Part shown: positions 48,901 through 62,600 of the stretch, in pieces
Numbering within the stretch: position 1 is the stretch's first letter
How the letters are laid out: the number at the start of each line of letters is the position of its first letter
DNA from: Neodontobutis hainanensis
Lineage: Eukaryota > Chordata > Actinopteri > Gobiiformes > Odontobutidae
Direction: 5' to 3'
NCBI GenBank assembly: GCA_024349245.1
Contig: JALDNG010000103.1
Location: 1,459,001 to 1,523,000 of the forward strand
DNA: 64,000 bases
Program-made: the position numbers and the translations under genes
The notes under the pieces: model-generated
What the model was told of the DNA's origin: nothing
The model's database searches: none
The model's input: the letters and a program-made list of their open reading frames with translations, nothing else

Positions 48901-51900
48901 TTTACAGTGGAGGTGGGAATCTGCTGACCTCAACTGGGGATATTGTTGGACGGTGGAAGGAATACTTCGAGGATCTCCTCAACCCCACCGTCACGTTTTC
49001 CACTGAGGAAGCAGAGGCCGAGGGCTCAGAGGTCGACTCGTCCATCACTCAGGCTGAAGTCACTGAGGTAGTTGGGAAGCTCCTCGGTGGCAAGGCACCG
49101 GGGGTGGATGAGATACGCCCTGAGTACCTCAAGTCTCTGGATGTTGTGGGGCTGTCTTGGTTGACACGCCTCTGCAACATTGCGTGGCGTTTGGGGACAG
49201 TACCTCTGGACTGGCAGACCGGGGTGGTGGTCCCTCTTTTTAAGAAGGGGGACCGGAAGGTGTGTTCCAACTACAGAGGGATCACACTCCTCAGCCTCCC
49301 CGGGAAAGTCTATGCCAGGGTACTGGAGAGGAGAACGCGGCCGATAGTCGAACCTCAGATTCAGGAGGAACAATGCGGTTTTTGTCCCGGTCGTGGAACA
49401 CTGGACCAGCTCTATACCCTCTCCAGGGTGCTGGAGGGTTTATGGGAGTTTGCCCAACCAGTCCACATGTGCTTTGTGGATCTGGAGAAGGCATTCGACT
49501 GTGTCCCTCGTGGTGCCCTGTGGGGGGTGCTCTGGGAGTATGGGGTCCGGGGCCCTTTGCTAAGGGCTGTCCAGTCCCTGTATGACCAGAGCAGGAGCTT
49601 GGTTCGCATTGCCAGCAGTAAGCCAGACCTGTTCCCGGTGAATGTTGGACTCCGGCAGGGCTGCCCTTTGTCACCGGTCCTGTTCATTATCTTTATGGAC
49701 AGGATTTCTAGGCGCAGCCAGGGGCCGGAGGGAGTCTGGTTTGGGGACCACAGGATTTCATCTCTGCTTTTTGCAGATGATGTTGTCCTGTTGGCTCCAT
49801 CAAGCCAGGACCTTCAATGTTCACTGGGGCGGTTTGCAGCCGAGTGTGAAGCGGCTGGGATGAGGATCAGCACCTCCAAGTCTGAGACCATGGTTCTCAG
49901 TCGGAAAAGGGTGGCTTGCCCCCTCCAGGTTGGTGGAGAGCTCCTGCCTCAAGTGGAGGAGTTTAAGTATCTCGGGGTCTTGTTCACGAGCGAGGGAAGG
50001 AAGAAGCGTGAGATCGACAGACGGATCGGTGCAGCTTCTGCAGTAATGCGGTCGCTGTACCGGTCTGTCGTGGTGAAGAAGGAGCTGAGCTGTAAGGCAA
50101 AGCTCTCGATTTACCAGTCGATCTACGTTCCTACTCTCACCTATGGTCATGAGCTTTGGGTCACGACCGAAAGAACAAGATCCCGGATACAGGCGGCCGA
50201 AATGAGCGTTCTCCACAGAGTGGCGGGGCGCTCCCTTAGAGATAGGGTGAGGAGCTCAAAGTAGAGCCGCTGCTCCTTCACATCGAGAGGAGCCAGCTGA
50301 GGTGGCTCGGACATCTGTTTCGGATGCCTCCCGGACGCCTCCCTAGGGAACCCCAACAATGGCATTTTCAGGTTTGAATAAAGTTGTGTCTCAAAACTTT
50401 TTATTACCTGTATTTTTATTCCTCTTCTTTGTCTAGACTTTGGCCTGATTTAAATAATGCGACGCTCTAACAGTCAAAGAATAATTTACATATTTTTTGC
50501 TATCGTAAGCTGTTTAGTATAGAATACCTAAATGTGTTGCGCTTGTGCTACCCTTTTTACAACGGTTACAACATAATGTGTTTATTGTCCCCATGTGAAA
50601 TATCTGTACAAAAATCACAAGCTAGACTTATTGATTATTTCACTATATTTGTGTCATTTTACTGTGAATAGAAACTGCTGTGTGACCATTAGTTCTATGA
50701 ATTATTACTTGACTAAAGACTCCTGAATGATCTCACATTCGGTGCACCTCTGTCTCTGACTTTTAAGTCACAAGACAACAGATGTTATACTGCACAACAT
50801 GGACCATTCCCTGCATTGGACTAATCAGTTTTATTTATACATTTTTAAAATGCACATTTTATATTAGTTTAAATATATCCTATTAATTACATAAACAAAA
50901 AAATGAGAGAGAGAGAGAAAAAAAATTTACTTTTTTTCTTGAGTACAATTTTTAAAATGAATGTAAAAACAAAAGAATAGGCATGCCAGACAGAAGTTAA
51001 GAACACAGCAGCATACACCCCTCTGAGGAGACTACTACTACTACCAAAATACAACGCACAGATGCTCGCTACAAACCTGCAGCTAGGCTAATATTACTCT
51101 TACATTAGAAGAAGTTTAATTAGACAGTCACTCTTCATCTCCTTTATTTGATTAATCAATGATCTCAATAGTTAGTGTTCTTTATGAGGTATTTGACCAT
51201 AGTCAGAGTGTAAATTGTGGTACTGCCTAGGTCTGTCAGATCTGTTTTTCTATTGTAGACAATACACTGACTATAAAAAGTACCTCATAAAAACACAGCA
51301 AATATACTGAATTACATTAGGAAAAGTAACTGCTAATTAGATAGAACTGTAAGTGTCATTTAAGTGGCAGCACATCTGTAGATTGGTAGCGAGCACATAA
51401 TCATCAAAGATCACTGATCACTTCCGCAAGAAATTTGGCCACGTCAATACAGCGCTGAAACTTTTATGAAGCTTTTAGAACCCTAGTCTGATACAACAGC
51501 ACATACTTTTTGGTAGTGTCATAGAGGTCATAGAGAAGCAAAGTCTCACTAAAATGGGACTTATCCACAACATAAAAGTTATTTTTAAAACCGCTATACA
51601 AAATTTGCTTAAATGTAAGCTAAAAATTTAAAGAATATCCTAATTTATAAAATTAGTTTATCTTAAATTAAATCTTGTTAGAATGTGCTTGCTATCTGGG
51701 AAAAATATATCTACTTATGGTATATTATTTTATTTTTTTCCATTTATGGAAACTACTAATACAAAGTATTGTGCAAAAACTAAAAACTACTTTTCTAGTA
51801 GACCTCCAAAACACAGATAGGCCTACTTCATAGATAAGCTGAATAGGGGACTTGTAATTAAAAAAAAAAAAAATCTGTGTTTTTTGCAAATTGAATAGCA

Positions 51901-54900
51901 CTGAAAAGTACTGAACCTCTTCTAAGACTTGTACCAAACCAAAACAGATGCTGTTTTTGTGGATAAAAAGATTCACTCAAATCACAGACTGTACTGCATG
52001 TGGCAGACCTAATTTCTCACAGATTGATGTTAGTCAGAAAAAGGTGAAAAAAAATGAAGAACCCTGGATTTTGAAGTGAACAATGCATCCTTACCTGGCT
52101 TCCCTCTGCTTTTGGGTCCTGTGATTGCAAGTGAGTCAGAGAGTAATGTTTAAAAGTCCTGCTGATAAACCATTCCGACCTCCGGTGGACAATAGACCCC
52201 AAATACATAATTCCCATACTTTCAAACCTCTTGAAAATGATTTGACATGTTCTTTGTGTCACAAGTATGGCTTGTACGTATATTATTTCTAAAACTAGGT
52301 AGGGTTGCCGATTGCACCGAATTAGGGATGCACAATTTACTACAGTGGTGGAAAAGGTTTTCAAACACCCCAAATATTGCATTAAGAATCACTTGAAGTC
52401 TTCAATACTATTAAATATTAATTTGATGGTGTGATGGTTTATTTATTTTTTGTTCAGTTTTGAACACATTGTCTGTTATTTGTTGACTTTTATACCAACA
52501 ATGTTGAGAACTGACATTGAAACCTTCAAGAATTTAGTTTTGTCAGTTTTTCTTATAAACAATAAACAAAAAAATAATTTCCATTTGTTTGCATCTGTGG
52601 AGTGGAAGTTAGTCCAGAGCCTTTTATTTATTATTATTTTTAAAATCAAATTAAATTAAACATTTTTTTATTATTTCAAAGAGCATTAAAATATTGCAAT
52701 ATTTATTACAATAGTTATTTCTAATATTGTGCAGTCCTTTTGCAAACCCTGCTTTTTATTTCCAAGTCAATTCAACTACTAGCAGTTCTTTTGTATGCGT
52801 CTTGCCCACTAATGAGAAAAATGAAAACTCCCTAGGTATTTGTTGCCCTAAATTGAGTGCTGAGCTAGCGAGACAACATTAGATCCTGACAACTAACAGG
52901 GGAAATAAGAGGGGACATTACATAAGACTAGAGAAATACGGATAACACACATGGGATCTGACCTGTTCTTGCATTTGACTGATTGACTAAGATGAGTTTT
53001 GGTCAGACTTAACTCATACCACTTTGGACTTGGATTTTAAGTTTTCTAAATGCTGAGAAATTTGACGAGCCAGGCAGCATGGCAATCATGTCTTAAAACT
53101 CAAAACCCTTCCATGACAAGCTGTAAACTATCAATATTGTGATTTATAATTAGCCATTGTTCGTGATATCCCTTAGTGGACTTTAAGAGTATAGTTCAGT
53201 TTTTTGTAAATAGGTTTCTATGAGCTGCAAATAAAAAATTATGTATTCCCTACAGCAGATACTGCTGCTACCGGTTTGGAAAATCAAAAGCGCTTTGACA
53301 GGTTTTTAAAAGGCTGCTATTGGAGCTAGTAAAAACACACTTTTATACAATAAGAAAAATTAAATATAAATTTTTTCTAAATGTATAAAAGTATGTTTTG
53401 TTTGTGTGTGTATATATAAAGAAAACACACACCTGGCAAATCTTGAGGTAAATTACATTTATCCAACCAGCAAGTTTTTTCTTGATTGGAAATGTCACAG
53501 GCGTCTTCCAGAAGTTAATAAGACAATGTGCAAGAAGCATTGTTGTTGAAAAATAATATTTCTCAGCTTATCTCAGCTTTTATTTACATTTGAACAAAAA
53601 GTGGCATGTCCAAAATTATTTATAACCTCCTCAATAAATCCATAGAAAAGCCTTTATTGGCTATTACAGGAATCAAACACTTCCACTAATTGCTGACCAG
53701 CTTTTTGCATGTCTCCACTGGGATTTTTGCCCATTCATCCCAAACCATTATTTTATTTATTTATTTATTTTTTTAATAGCGCTTTTTCACCTAGTAGACA
53801 CTCAAAGCGCTTTACCAGTGTTACAGTTGACACCACTGGAGGCAAGGTGGGTTAAGTGTCTTTCCCAAGAACAGTATGTGGGGTAGAGCGGGATGTTATG
53901 ATATTTTGGGATGTTTCAAGTGGGGACCGAACCGCCCACCCGCAGGTCGAAGGACAGCCGCTCTACCCACTGAGCTACTGCTGCCCCACCAACATGTTTG
54001 ACAGTAGGGATGGTGTTCTTAGGGTTGAAGGCATCTCATTTTTTTACACCAAATGAAGGATACCATAAAACAAAAGACCAGAAGTCTGTCTTTGCCCAGA
54101 TGATCATTTGCAAAGGCCAAGCGGGCTTTTGTGTGCCTTGTCTGGAGAAGTGGTGTCGTTCTTGGTCTGCGTCCGGTGAACCCAGCAGTGTGCAGTGTCC
54201 GTTGAACTGTCTGCCTTGAGACGTTGCTACCAACAGAGCCCAGATTCACCAGGATGGTCTTAATGGTGATCCTTGGATTCTTTTTCACCTCTCACTATCC
54301 TCCTGGCCAGCACAGGTGTCACCTTTGGATTCCAACCACGTCCTTTGAGATTTTTTACAGTGTGGGACATCTTGTATTTTTTTAATAATACATTGCACTG
54401 TAGCCACTGGAACTGAAAATATTTAGATATGGCCTTTTAGCCCTTTCTTGACCTGTGAGAAGCTACAATGCGCAGCCGCAGGTCTTCACTGAGCTGCTTA
54501 GTCTTAGCCACGACTGTCCCCAAACCAACTGCAGAGAGCTTGTCGAGTTGATTAAAACAGCTTTTCCCAATGAATCAGGGTAATTAGGATGCTTTAGAAC
54601 AGCTTGGACTATTTGGAATGGTATAAAACTTTGGATTTGCCCATTGACTGTGACAGTTTGCAAAGGGTATCAATAATTTTGTTCAAATGTAAATAAAAGC
54701 CGAGAAATATTTATTTCCACAACAATGCCTCTTGTACATTGTCTTCTGGAAAATGCTTGTGTAATTTCCAATCAAGAAAAAACTTGCTTGTTTAATAAAA
54801 AGTAATTTTAACTCAAAATTTCATAATAATTTCTGGCTTGACTGTATATACTTTTGTTTGTTTCTAGTGTCTCCAAAAATACTTATGAAGGCAGTCAGCT

Positions 54901-57900
54901 GGTTCATTGTTGCCATGGTAATTAATGATTTTCTTACCATCTCGTCCCCAGGCAGCCAGTATCCCTCCTGTTCAATGCCCGCCTTGGAGCCCTTGCAGCC
55001 CACAGTGAGGGTCTCCACCACCAGGCCATCTTTCACTGCTAGACTCAGCTGCCGCGCCGTTTCTTTGGGGTGCATCCCGAAGACACGGCTCAGGTACCTG
55101 ACAAGGAATATAGCCAGCTTAATTAATCCATGTATATTTATTTATATTATAAAGTATCATGTTGAAAATACAAGCAGTGAAATTGGGAAGTGTACAGAAT
55201 TGACAATGTTTTGAAACAATGAAACCTGAGAAAGTGGTTGATGGAGAGCAGGACTTTAAAGTAAAAATAAATTCAGCAGTATATACATACTTCTGAAGAA
55301 TATGCAAATTATGACATTTTTCAAGATGGAAAAACTGGTTTTGTTCTTTAAATTTTTCAGTAAAACATTTCAGACAAATTCTCCATCTGAGTATAGCTTT
55401 GCAACTTTGCCTACAAAACTAAAAAGCTAACATCATATTACAAGACATTTGGGATACCGAGGTGTTCCCAGGCCAGCCGAGAGACATAGTCCCTCCAGCG
55501 TGTCCTAGGTCTTCCTCGAAGTCTCCTCTCGGTTGGACATGCCCGGAACACCTCCCTAGGGAGGCTTCCGGGAGTCATTCGAAACAGATGCCCGAGCCAC
55601 CTCAGCTGGCTCCCCTCGACGTGGAGGAGCAGCGGCTCTACTTTGAGCTCCTTCCGAGTGACCGAGCTCCTAACTCTATCCCTAAGGGAGCGCCCCACCA
55701 CCCTGTGGAGAAAGCTCATTTCGCCGCGTGTATCCAGGATCTTGTTCTTTGGGTCATGACCCAAAGCTCATTACCATAGGTCCCTGTGTTTGCAGGATTC
55801 ATCTTCAACTTTGCCACTAGCGTTGCCTAGTTTACTTTTGGTGGCAAATAAGCAAGTGAGAACCAGGTAAACAGCGTGGGATTTTTGATCCCAAAAGCTT
55901 CTCATTTGACTGGCATACAGGGGTAACCATTACAAAACATTTTATTTGAACCATTGAAACTTCCGTAAAATAAAGAGTCAGTAAGCGTGAAACATGAAGG
56001 TTACACAGTCAGCTTCTCTAATGTGTCTCCATAAATTATCCACATATTCTACAGGCATATTTCCAATAACAGCTCTGTGGTTTCCTGCTGCTGTGAATCT
56101 CACAGAGCAAGGTCAAATTCTATCGAACGCTGGCAGACGGCCAGACAACAGACTGAGACAGTGGGGAACCAGGTGAGAGTCTGTGTTTACACCTGTGTTC
56201 CATACAAAGGCCATAGTACAGTCTCTCTGAGAGGAGCTCCAGCCTTTCAGCACAAGCACTATTTTTTTTTTTGTACGTCATGAAAATGGACTTCCAACTT
56301 GAATAGTAGTGTTGTGTTTCCATAACAATAAAAGTGAATCTCAAAAACAAGATTTTAAAATGTCAACAAATATTGATTAGACAAATAAAGTTCAAATCAG
56401 AAAAACTTAAGAAGCTTGAGAAAATTTAGATGTATCTGTCCAAATGTTTTATGGAAAACCTGTAGGATACTCTCTTTTGGCAGTGATTTTTATGTCACTG
56501 GTTAAAAAGCATGCAGAAGGTCATAACACAGAAACAGAGCCCACACAATAATGTATGAAATAAAAGAGATTTCACAACCATTTTTCATAAAATTGTATAC
56601 GGTTGTTTAGGGCTTAACAATATATCGTTATTGTATCTAAATCTAGATATGAACTTTCAAGATATTACTATCAAAAAAAGCAACGATATAGACCAGGGAT
56701 GCTCACTCTTTTTTAGCATGCGAGCTACTTATAAAAAGACCAAGTCAAAATGATCTACCCACTACAAAAATGCAAAACATATATTTATTTACAAATATAT
56801 TGAGGATCATTTATATGTACAATGTATGTTGCTGTACCTTACATAACTGTATGAGACAATATTGCACAACACAACATAATTAACTATGTACATTTATTGT
56901 CATGACCTGAGGTTACTCTGATGACTTGCACTGAATTGAATCAGCCAGGGATGCATAGTCTGGGCAGTAGCTGCTGACAGACGAGGAAAACGCACATCGA
57001 AAAATGAAAAAAAAAAAATTTCCTCCTCCCATTTTGTATTAAAGCGATACGTTTTTTTTTTTCTTACGTGGTCCAGCTCCCCCACTCATTTTTATACCCT
57101 TTCTTAAGTTTAACTAAAAACTAAAAAGCAAGTTTTTTTCTTAAGAAAACTAAAACATGCAAGTGGAAGTATATTGTTGTTTAAAACACCTTTATAACAA
57201 TCGCGTTAGTTGAGCTGTATGTGTGGGCGCTGCTGTGTTAGTTTGTGCCACAGACGCAGTTCCGAGAATCGGATCTGTTGGATTTACAACCTCTGTTTAC
57301 AACAAGTAATTCATCCACTCCTGAAATACTTAAAAGTCAGTGGCTGGTGAACTGGGAATAGAATAGAGTAAACATTTAAGTTACTTACACAATGTGTATC
57401 TGATATGAATAAAACGTGTTGAATTATAATGGAAAGGAATATTATTACCTCTTCCATAGACATCAGTGTGTATTTTACAAACGCTAAATGTATTGTTTTT
57501 TTATTATTTATGTGAATTTATATGTTTGAAACCTAAAATAAACAGTATGTGGTTGAAAACACTGAAAAGTTGTGATATATGACAGCTCTGCAGTAAAAGG
57601 TTTGATTTGTAATTTATTTTTTGGTAATTTATGTTAATATTGATGACTTGTTCTTAAAAATAAATCTATACTTTCCACATTTTTTGTATTATGATCTTTT
57701 TTTTCCTGAGAAATGTACGTAGTCATATCGTATTGTATCGATATCGAGATATCTGGAATGAAAATCGAGATATGAGATTTTGTCCATATCGTTCAGCCTT
57801 ATCGTTGTTTCATATTCCACATTAATCAAGCAGCTCAGTTACAATACAGCTACATCAACTTGCAATCAACTCCATTTAACTAAAAACAATCTAAAAAAAA

Positions 57901-59571
57901 AAAAAATTAAAAATTGGGCTAAATCATTTCATGAAATTCTGACTGACCTTAATTTCTCCCTACCTCAAAAACTGTAACCTATTCAATAACATTTGAACTA
58001 AAAATAGTATTAAAATTATTTAAAAAGAAAATTTATTCATACTGTTGAAATCTAAGCACAAGGGAGATAATGGGGAATATGGTTGTTGAATACTGAAACT
58101 ATATAACAACTTAAAATAATTGAATGTTTGCTTGGGATTCTGTGCAAACACTTAGATTTTAACATGGAATACTATAAGATTATTGCACTTTTTGTGATTT
58201 TGGACATTGTTATAACAAAAATTGACCTTTATTAACCTACTGTTATTTGCTGCGCCTAAAGAAAGATGCCTTAAGTTTAGTATTTTATAGTATTTATAGT
58301 AGTTTGTTTTAGTATTTTGTGTTACAAAAAAAGACAAAATAAATTTCATATTTTGCTTAATATTTTATTTGCCTAATTTATTAATGAGAAAACAAGCCAA
58401 CACTGCTCCCAACTTCCTCACAGCACACTGAACCTACTTTTTGTGAATGAGTAATAAGCTATATTAATAATTAACTCCATGGTTTGAAAAAGGACCTTGC
58501 TTTGGGCATAATATTTTCTGAGAGGGAAGCTCCAATGTCAGTCGTCTCGCAGCCACAACAGTCGTTTGGGGAAATTAAGCTGCGGTGAGGCGCATGCTGC
58601 CGCTTAGTGTTGCCAAGACAACAGCCAGTATTCATTTGGAGCGACGCCAAGTTCCTGAGTTGCTGAGAGGCTGGCTGTACGGGACGTGTTAAGTGTTTCA
58701 TTTAGTCGTACTAAGACTGAATGAATGAGTTATCAACTCTGTCTGCAGTGAGTCATTCATCACAGATCTACCATCAGTTCATCAGTGGCAAGGACATTTA
58801 AAACATTTTGTACAATTTGAATAAACAAAACACAACAGACCAAATGCTTGTATGGGGAAACATTTGTGCATCAAGAAAGGTTACCCAATTTCAGTGGTTT
58901 GGAGATATTTTGGCTATTTGAAATTAAGAAATTACAGTCCCAATCCCAAAAAAGTGTTAGTGGATGTCAAATATCTTACCAATGCGACTCAGCAAAGTAT
59001 CATATTATAATTTTCCCACACCGTGCCTTATGACAAAGAAAACAAAAGACACAAAGACATCACAAAAGCAAAGCAACTGCTTATTGCATTGCAAAAGACA
59101 CGTGTTGTGGAAAATTAGGGATTTAAGAAGACTCCAGATATGAGCTACCTGGTCAAAAAAAATTTCAGACAGCGATTCCCCGACTGTATACAGAGTGCAG
59201 GGCGAAGGTAGAGCAGCAGCTGCAATTCTGATATATGGTCTAGACGCACATCTGAGCCTTATCTGAGCCTCACTGTTTATTATATTGACAGACTGGAATC
59301 TTCAGAGTAAATGCCTCCAAACAGCCAACTTTCCTGAAGACCATACAGGAAGTATTTGTCCAAGAAATGATTGAAGCACTCGCCTCCTGGGGGCTGAGTG
59401 AAAAACAACAAGTGTGTATCACAACTGATAGTGGTGCAAACATAGTAAAAGCTACTTCACTCAACAAATGGCCATGACTTCAGTGTTTTGGACATTGACT
59501 ACACTTTGCTATTGGCAAGTTTTAATCTCTGTTCTCCTTTTAGTAACAAAACTGTTGTAGAAGTAAAAATA

Positions 59572-59617
<46 letters not shown>

Positions 59618-62600
59618 TTAATAATTTAAAAAAAGAAAATTATTTAAGAAAAAGGCCTTTGTTCTTAAAAGTTAGTGATTACAAACATGAAGTAATGATT
59701 GATTCAGAAACAGGCTGATTTTAATATAAATATTTGGTTATATCCATTTAGAACTTCAGCTGTTTTTTTTGTTGCCTTCTCCTTCTCCTGGAAAAAGGAG
59801 TAGCCTTGCAACTGCTCAGGAAGAACTTAAACTACCAAAGCACAATCTGGTGACAGAGTCACCAACCAGATGGGGCTCCTGTCAAAAGATGGTGGCAAGA
59901 ATAATTGAGCAGCACAATGCTACTTTTGACAATCACTGCTGACATAAAAACCAGACACTTGGTGCCCACCTGGCAGGACATTGACGTGCTGAAGTCAATG
60001 AATGAGGCCTTAAAGCCACTTCATGGGTTCACGTTCACTCTCTGGTGAATCTTATGTGAGTGTGTCCTATCTTAAGCCTGTGATGCACCTCTTCAGAACA
60101 GACCTCCTGAATACCTCTGATAATGACACACAGCTCACAAAAGGTCATAAAGACAGCAGTCATAGAATATCTCCAATGAGAAGTACAATGACTGCATGAT
60201 ATGGTATCCTGGCTTAACCCCCGCTTAAAGACTCAATATATCAGGCCAGACAAGATTGAGGCCATCAAAACAAGAGCATTGACTTAGATTCTGAAAATGG
60301 AAGGAGACCAAAGCCCATCCATTTCACATGCTTCACGCAGAACAGAAGAAATAGAGGCAGAGGGAGGCGCTGCTGCAGCTCTTCCTTTGAAGCTCTTCAT
60401 TACAGTTCTTGAATTTTCTATAAAACTATTTTCTATATTATATTCAATTTACACTAATAATATTCTACTCTATTATTATTATATAAGTAATAAGTAAATC
60501 TACTTCAGTTTTGATAAATTGTTCACCTGTTTGGGAAGTGTTCGTCATGTTTTGACAGTAAAGGATAGTTTAAAACCACAACTGTCTGGTTTCTACATGT
60601 TTCTCTCAGGAGCAATAATATGTCTTTAAACTCCAAAGAAATAAAGATTAGACATTTATTTTGCTAATTATTGATTGACAGATATGGAAACTTTTATCGT
60701 GATATTTTTTTTTAAGCCATACCGCCTAGCCCTTATTTGAATGTATTGTTTTTACTAATTCATTATTTTATCGTCATCTATTTTTTTGGGCCAATACAAA
60801 ACAACAACAGTGCATTACATTTAGAGTGAGAATAAAGCACTTACGGTTGGATACTTTTTAGTTTAAGCCAGTGGCGAAAGGTGCCCATCGAACCCGGACT
60901 TTCACAGACTGCAAGAGGTCTGAAAGGGAGACTCTGTGTGTCAAACTACTTAGGCACCGCTGCAAAAGCACACACATATTGCTCCACACAACAGCACACA
61001 ACAGCATATCAGCAACAACAACAACGCTCACTCACATCGCACACGCTCATCATTGACAATGTTTATACACAAAACTGTACTCAACAGCCATCATCACCAC
61101 TGACTTTTTTAAATTATTATTAATAATTTTAAAAAGTCAGTACTTTAGCCAAACACAAATTACAAGCATATCACCGTTACAAAAGATGTTCTGAACTGAG
61201 GGACAACATTATGAGGGCTAATGAAGAGTGAGTTTAGAAGTAATGGTTAAGTTCTCTTAAAAATTACAAAGCAGTTAAGCATTTATTTATTACAAAATTA
61301 AAGCTAGCTGTGTCTAATTCCACTGTTCAGCTGCAATAACATATTGGCGCTAAGAAGTGGTTAAAGACACAACATACATCCATGCTTAGGACTTCTCAAA
61401 CTCTGATCGGTTAATTCCCCTGTTAGTTCCCCCAGAAACACAGTTGCACTGGATTCATCTAGGCCACTGAAAGCCTAACCAATAAGAGCAGATCTTAACT
61501 CTCCTACCCCCACAAAACTACTAAATATGATTGGACAACTGTACTTGACTGTTCAGGACATTAACCTTTTTATGTCTGAAGCAACCGCTGCAAAAGCATT
61601 TAGGCTGTTTTTGACAAAGAGCTGCTGAGTATCGCTGTGCAATACTGTTGGAGTGACACAACATAATTGATATTAAATGTGCTGCAAATATGTCCATCAT
61701 TTGTGTAAAAATTATAAAAAGACCATGAAGGACACAGGCTACAGATAAACAATATTAGGATGAATTTTCTAAACAAAACCTCTCCAGTCTTGTGCGACCA
61801 ATTTCCCTGTTTGTGCGACCAACTGAAAAAGTATGAAAACTTAGTCTAGAGCTTTGTTAAAAAAAAAAAAAAAAAATTTAAAGTCAAACTTGAATTGCAA
61901 AAAATAAGACTTTTTGCACTATTTTGATAATGAATAAAAAAAGAAAAAAAAAATTATTACAACTAATGTAATAACTGACATTTATTTGAAACCAGAAATG
62001 CTATTCATATGTTCAAGTGTTGGCACGTCTGGTTTTGAGATAGATTTTCTGCCCTGAGGTCATCTAAACCTGCTCCGAATGAAAGGCCTCCAGTGCTTGT
62101 GAGGACTTGTGTGCTTTAGTGCACATCTCTTTAACTGAGAGATTTAATGGAATTACAACATATGATATTAACAACAAAGTCATTTCATTAGGTTGTTTAT
62201 ATCACTTCAGGCTCTGTTATTGAAAGATTATCTTATTGAACTAATAGAGAAGCTTACCTGAAAGTAACAATAAGAATCTCCAAATTAACTTAAGATAGGA
62301 TAGCTTCAAATGTATTGGAGGATATTTTAACACTAATCGGTGATCCACAGGTAACTCTAACCTAGGCCTGGGCAAAAAAAAAAAAAAAAAAAAAAAATCG
62401 ATTGAATGAATTAATTAGATTTTTTTGTGGCAGGCGATTTAAAAAATAATCGGAAAAAAAAATTGTAAATCAAATTAAAAAAAAAAATTAAATCTGAGAT
62501 TTTATTTTTAGGTCATATCGCCCAGCCCTACTCCAACCAGGCTTTTACAGGACAAACAAAACTAGGGATGGACAATATATCAGCGGTAATATTGTTCTCG

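Larger units (their letters stand above)
47226..50349 (+). mobile_element. RTE/Rex3-like LINE, 5' region present, 3' end missing
   Basis: The 5' part starts about CTCCTCCTTGAACCGCCACC and includes the GTGGTGGAGGGGTTTGAGTG leader common to this fish family. It carries an apurinic-type endonuclease and a reverse transcriptase, broken by stops and frameshifts. The sequence stops at CGCCTCCCTAGGGAA (about 50349), before the C-terminal codons and the GATG-type tail seen at 8205. GC content is clearly higher than the flanks. The family name is from memory and could be another RTE-like group. Confidence 0.85.
44953..54937 (-). other. ZMYND11 intron of 10 kb, repeat-rich
   Basis: Holds the LINE at 47226-50349 and the Tc1/SINE nest at 53430-54846. 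The stretches 44953-47225 and 50350-53429 show no recognised gene. A TCAATAAAGTTGGATTGAAT motif near 45284 resembles a retroelement tail. A 121-codon minus-strand frame (52382-52017) is described under findings. Confidence 0.6.

Noticed and set aside
60884..60962. tRNA-like stretch on the minus strand (GGTGCC start, GGGTTCGATGGGCACC end)
   Set aside because: The ends can pair and a B-box-like GGTTCGA is present, but the T-arm 3' strand is missing and the A box is poor. It cannot fold as a full tRNA; a decayed repeat is more likely.
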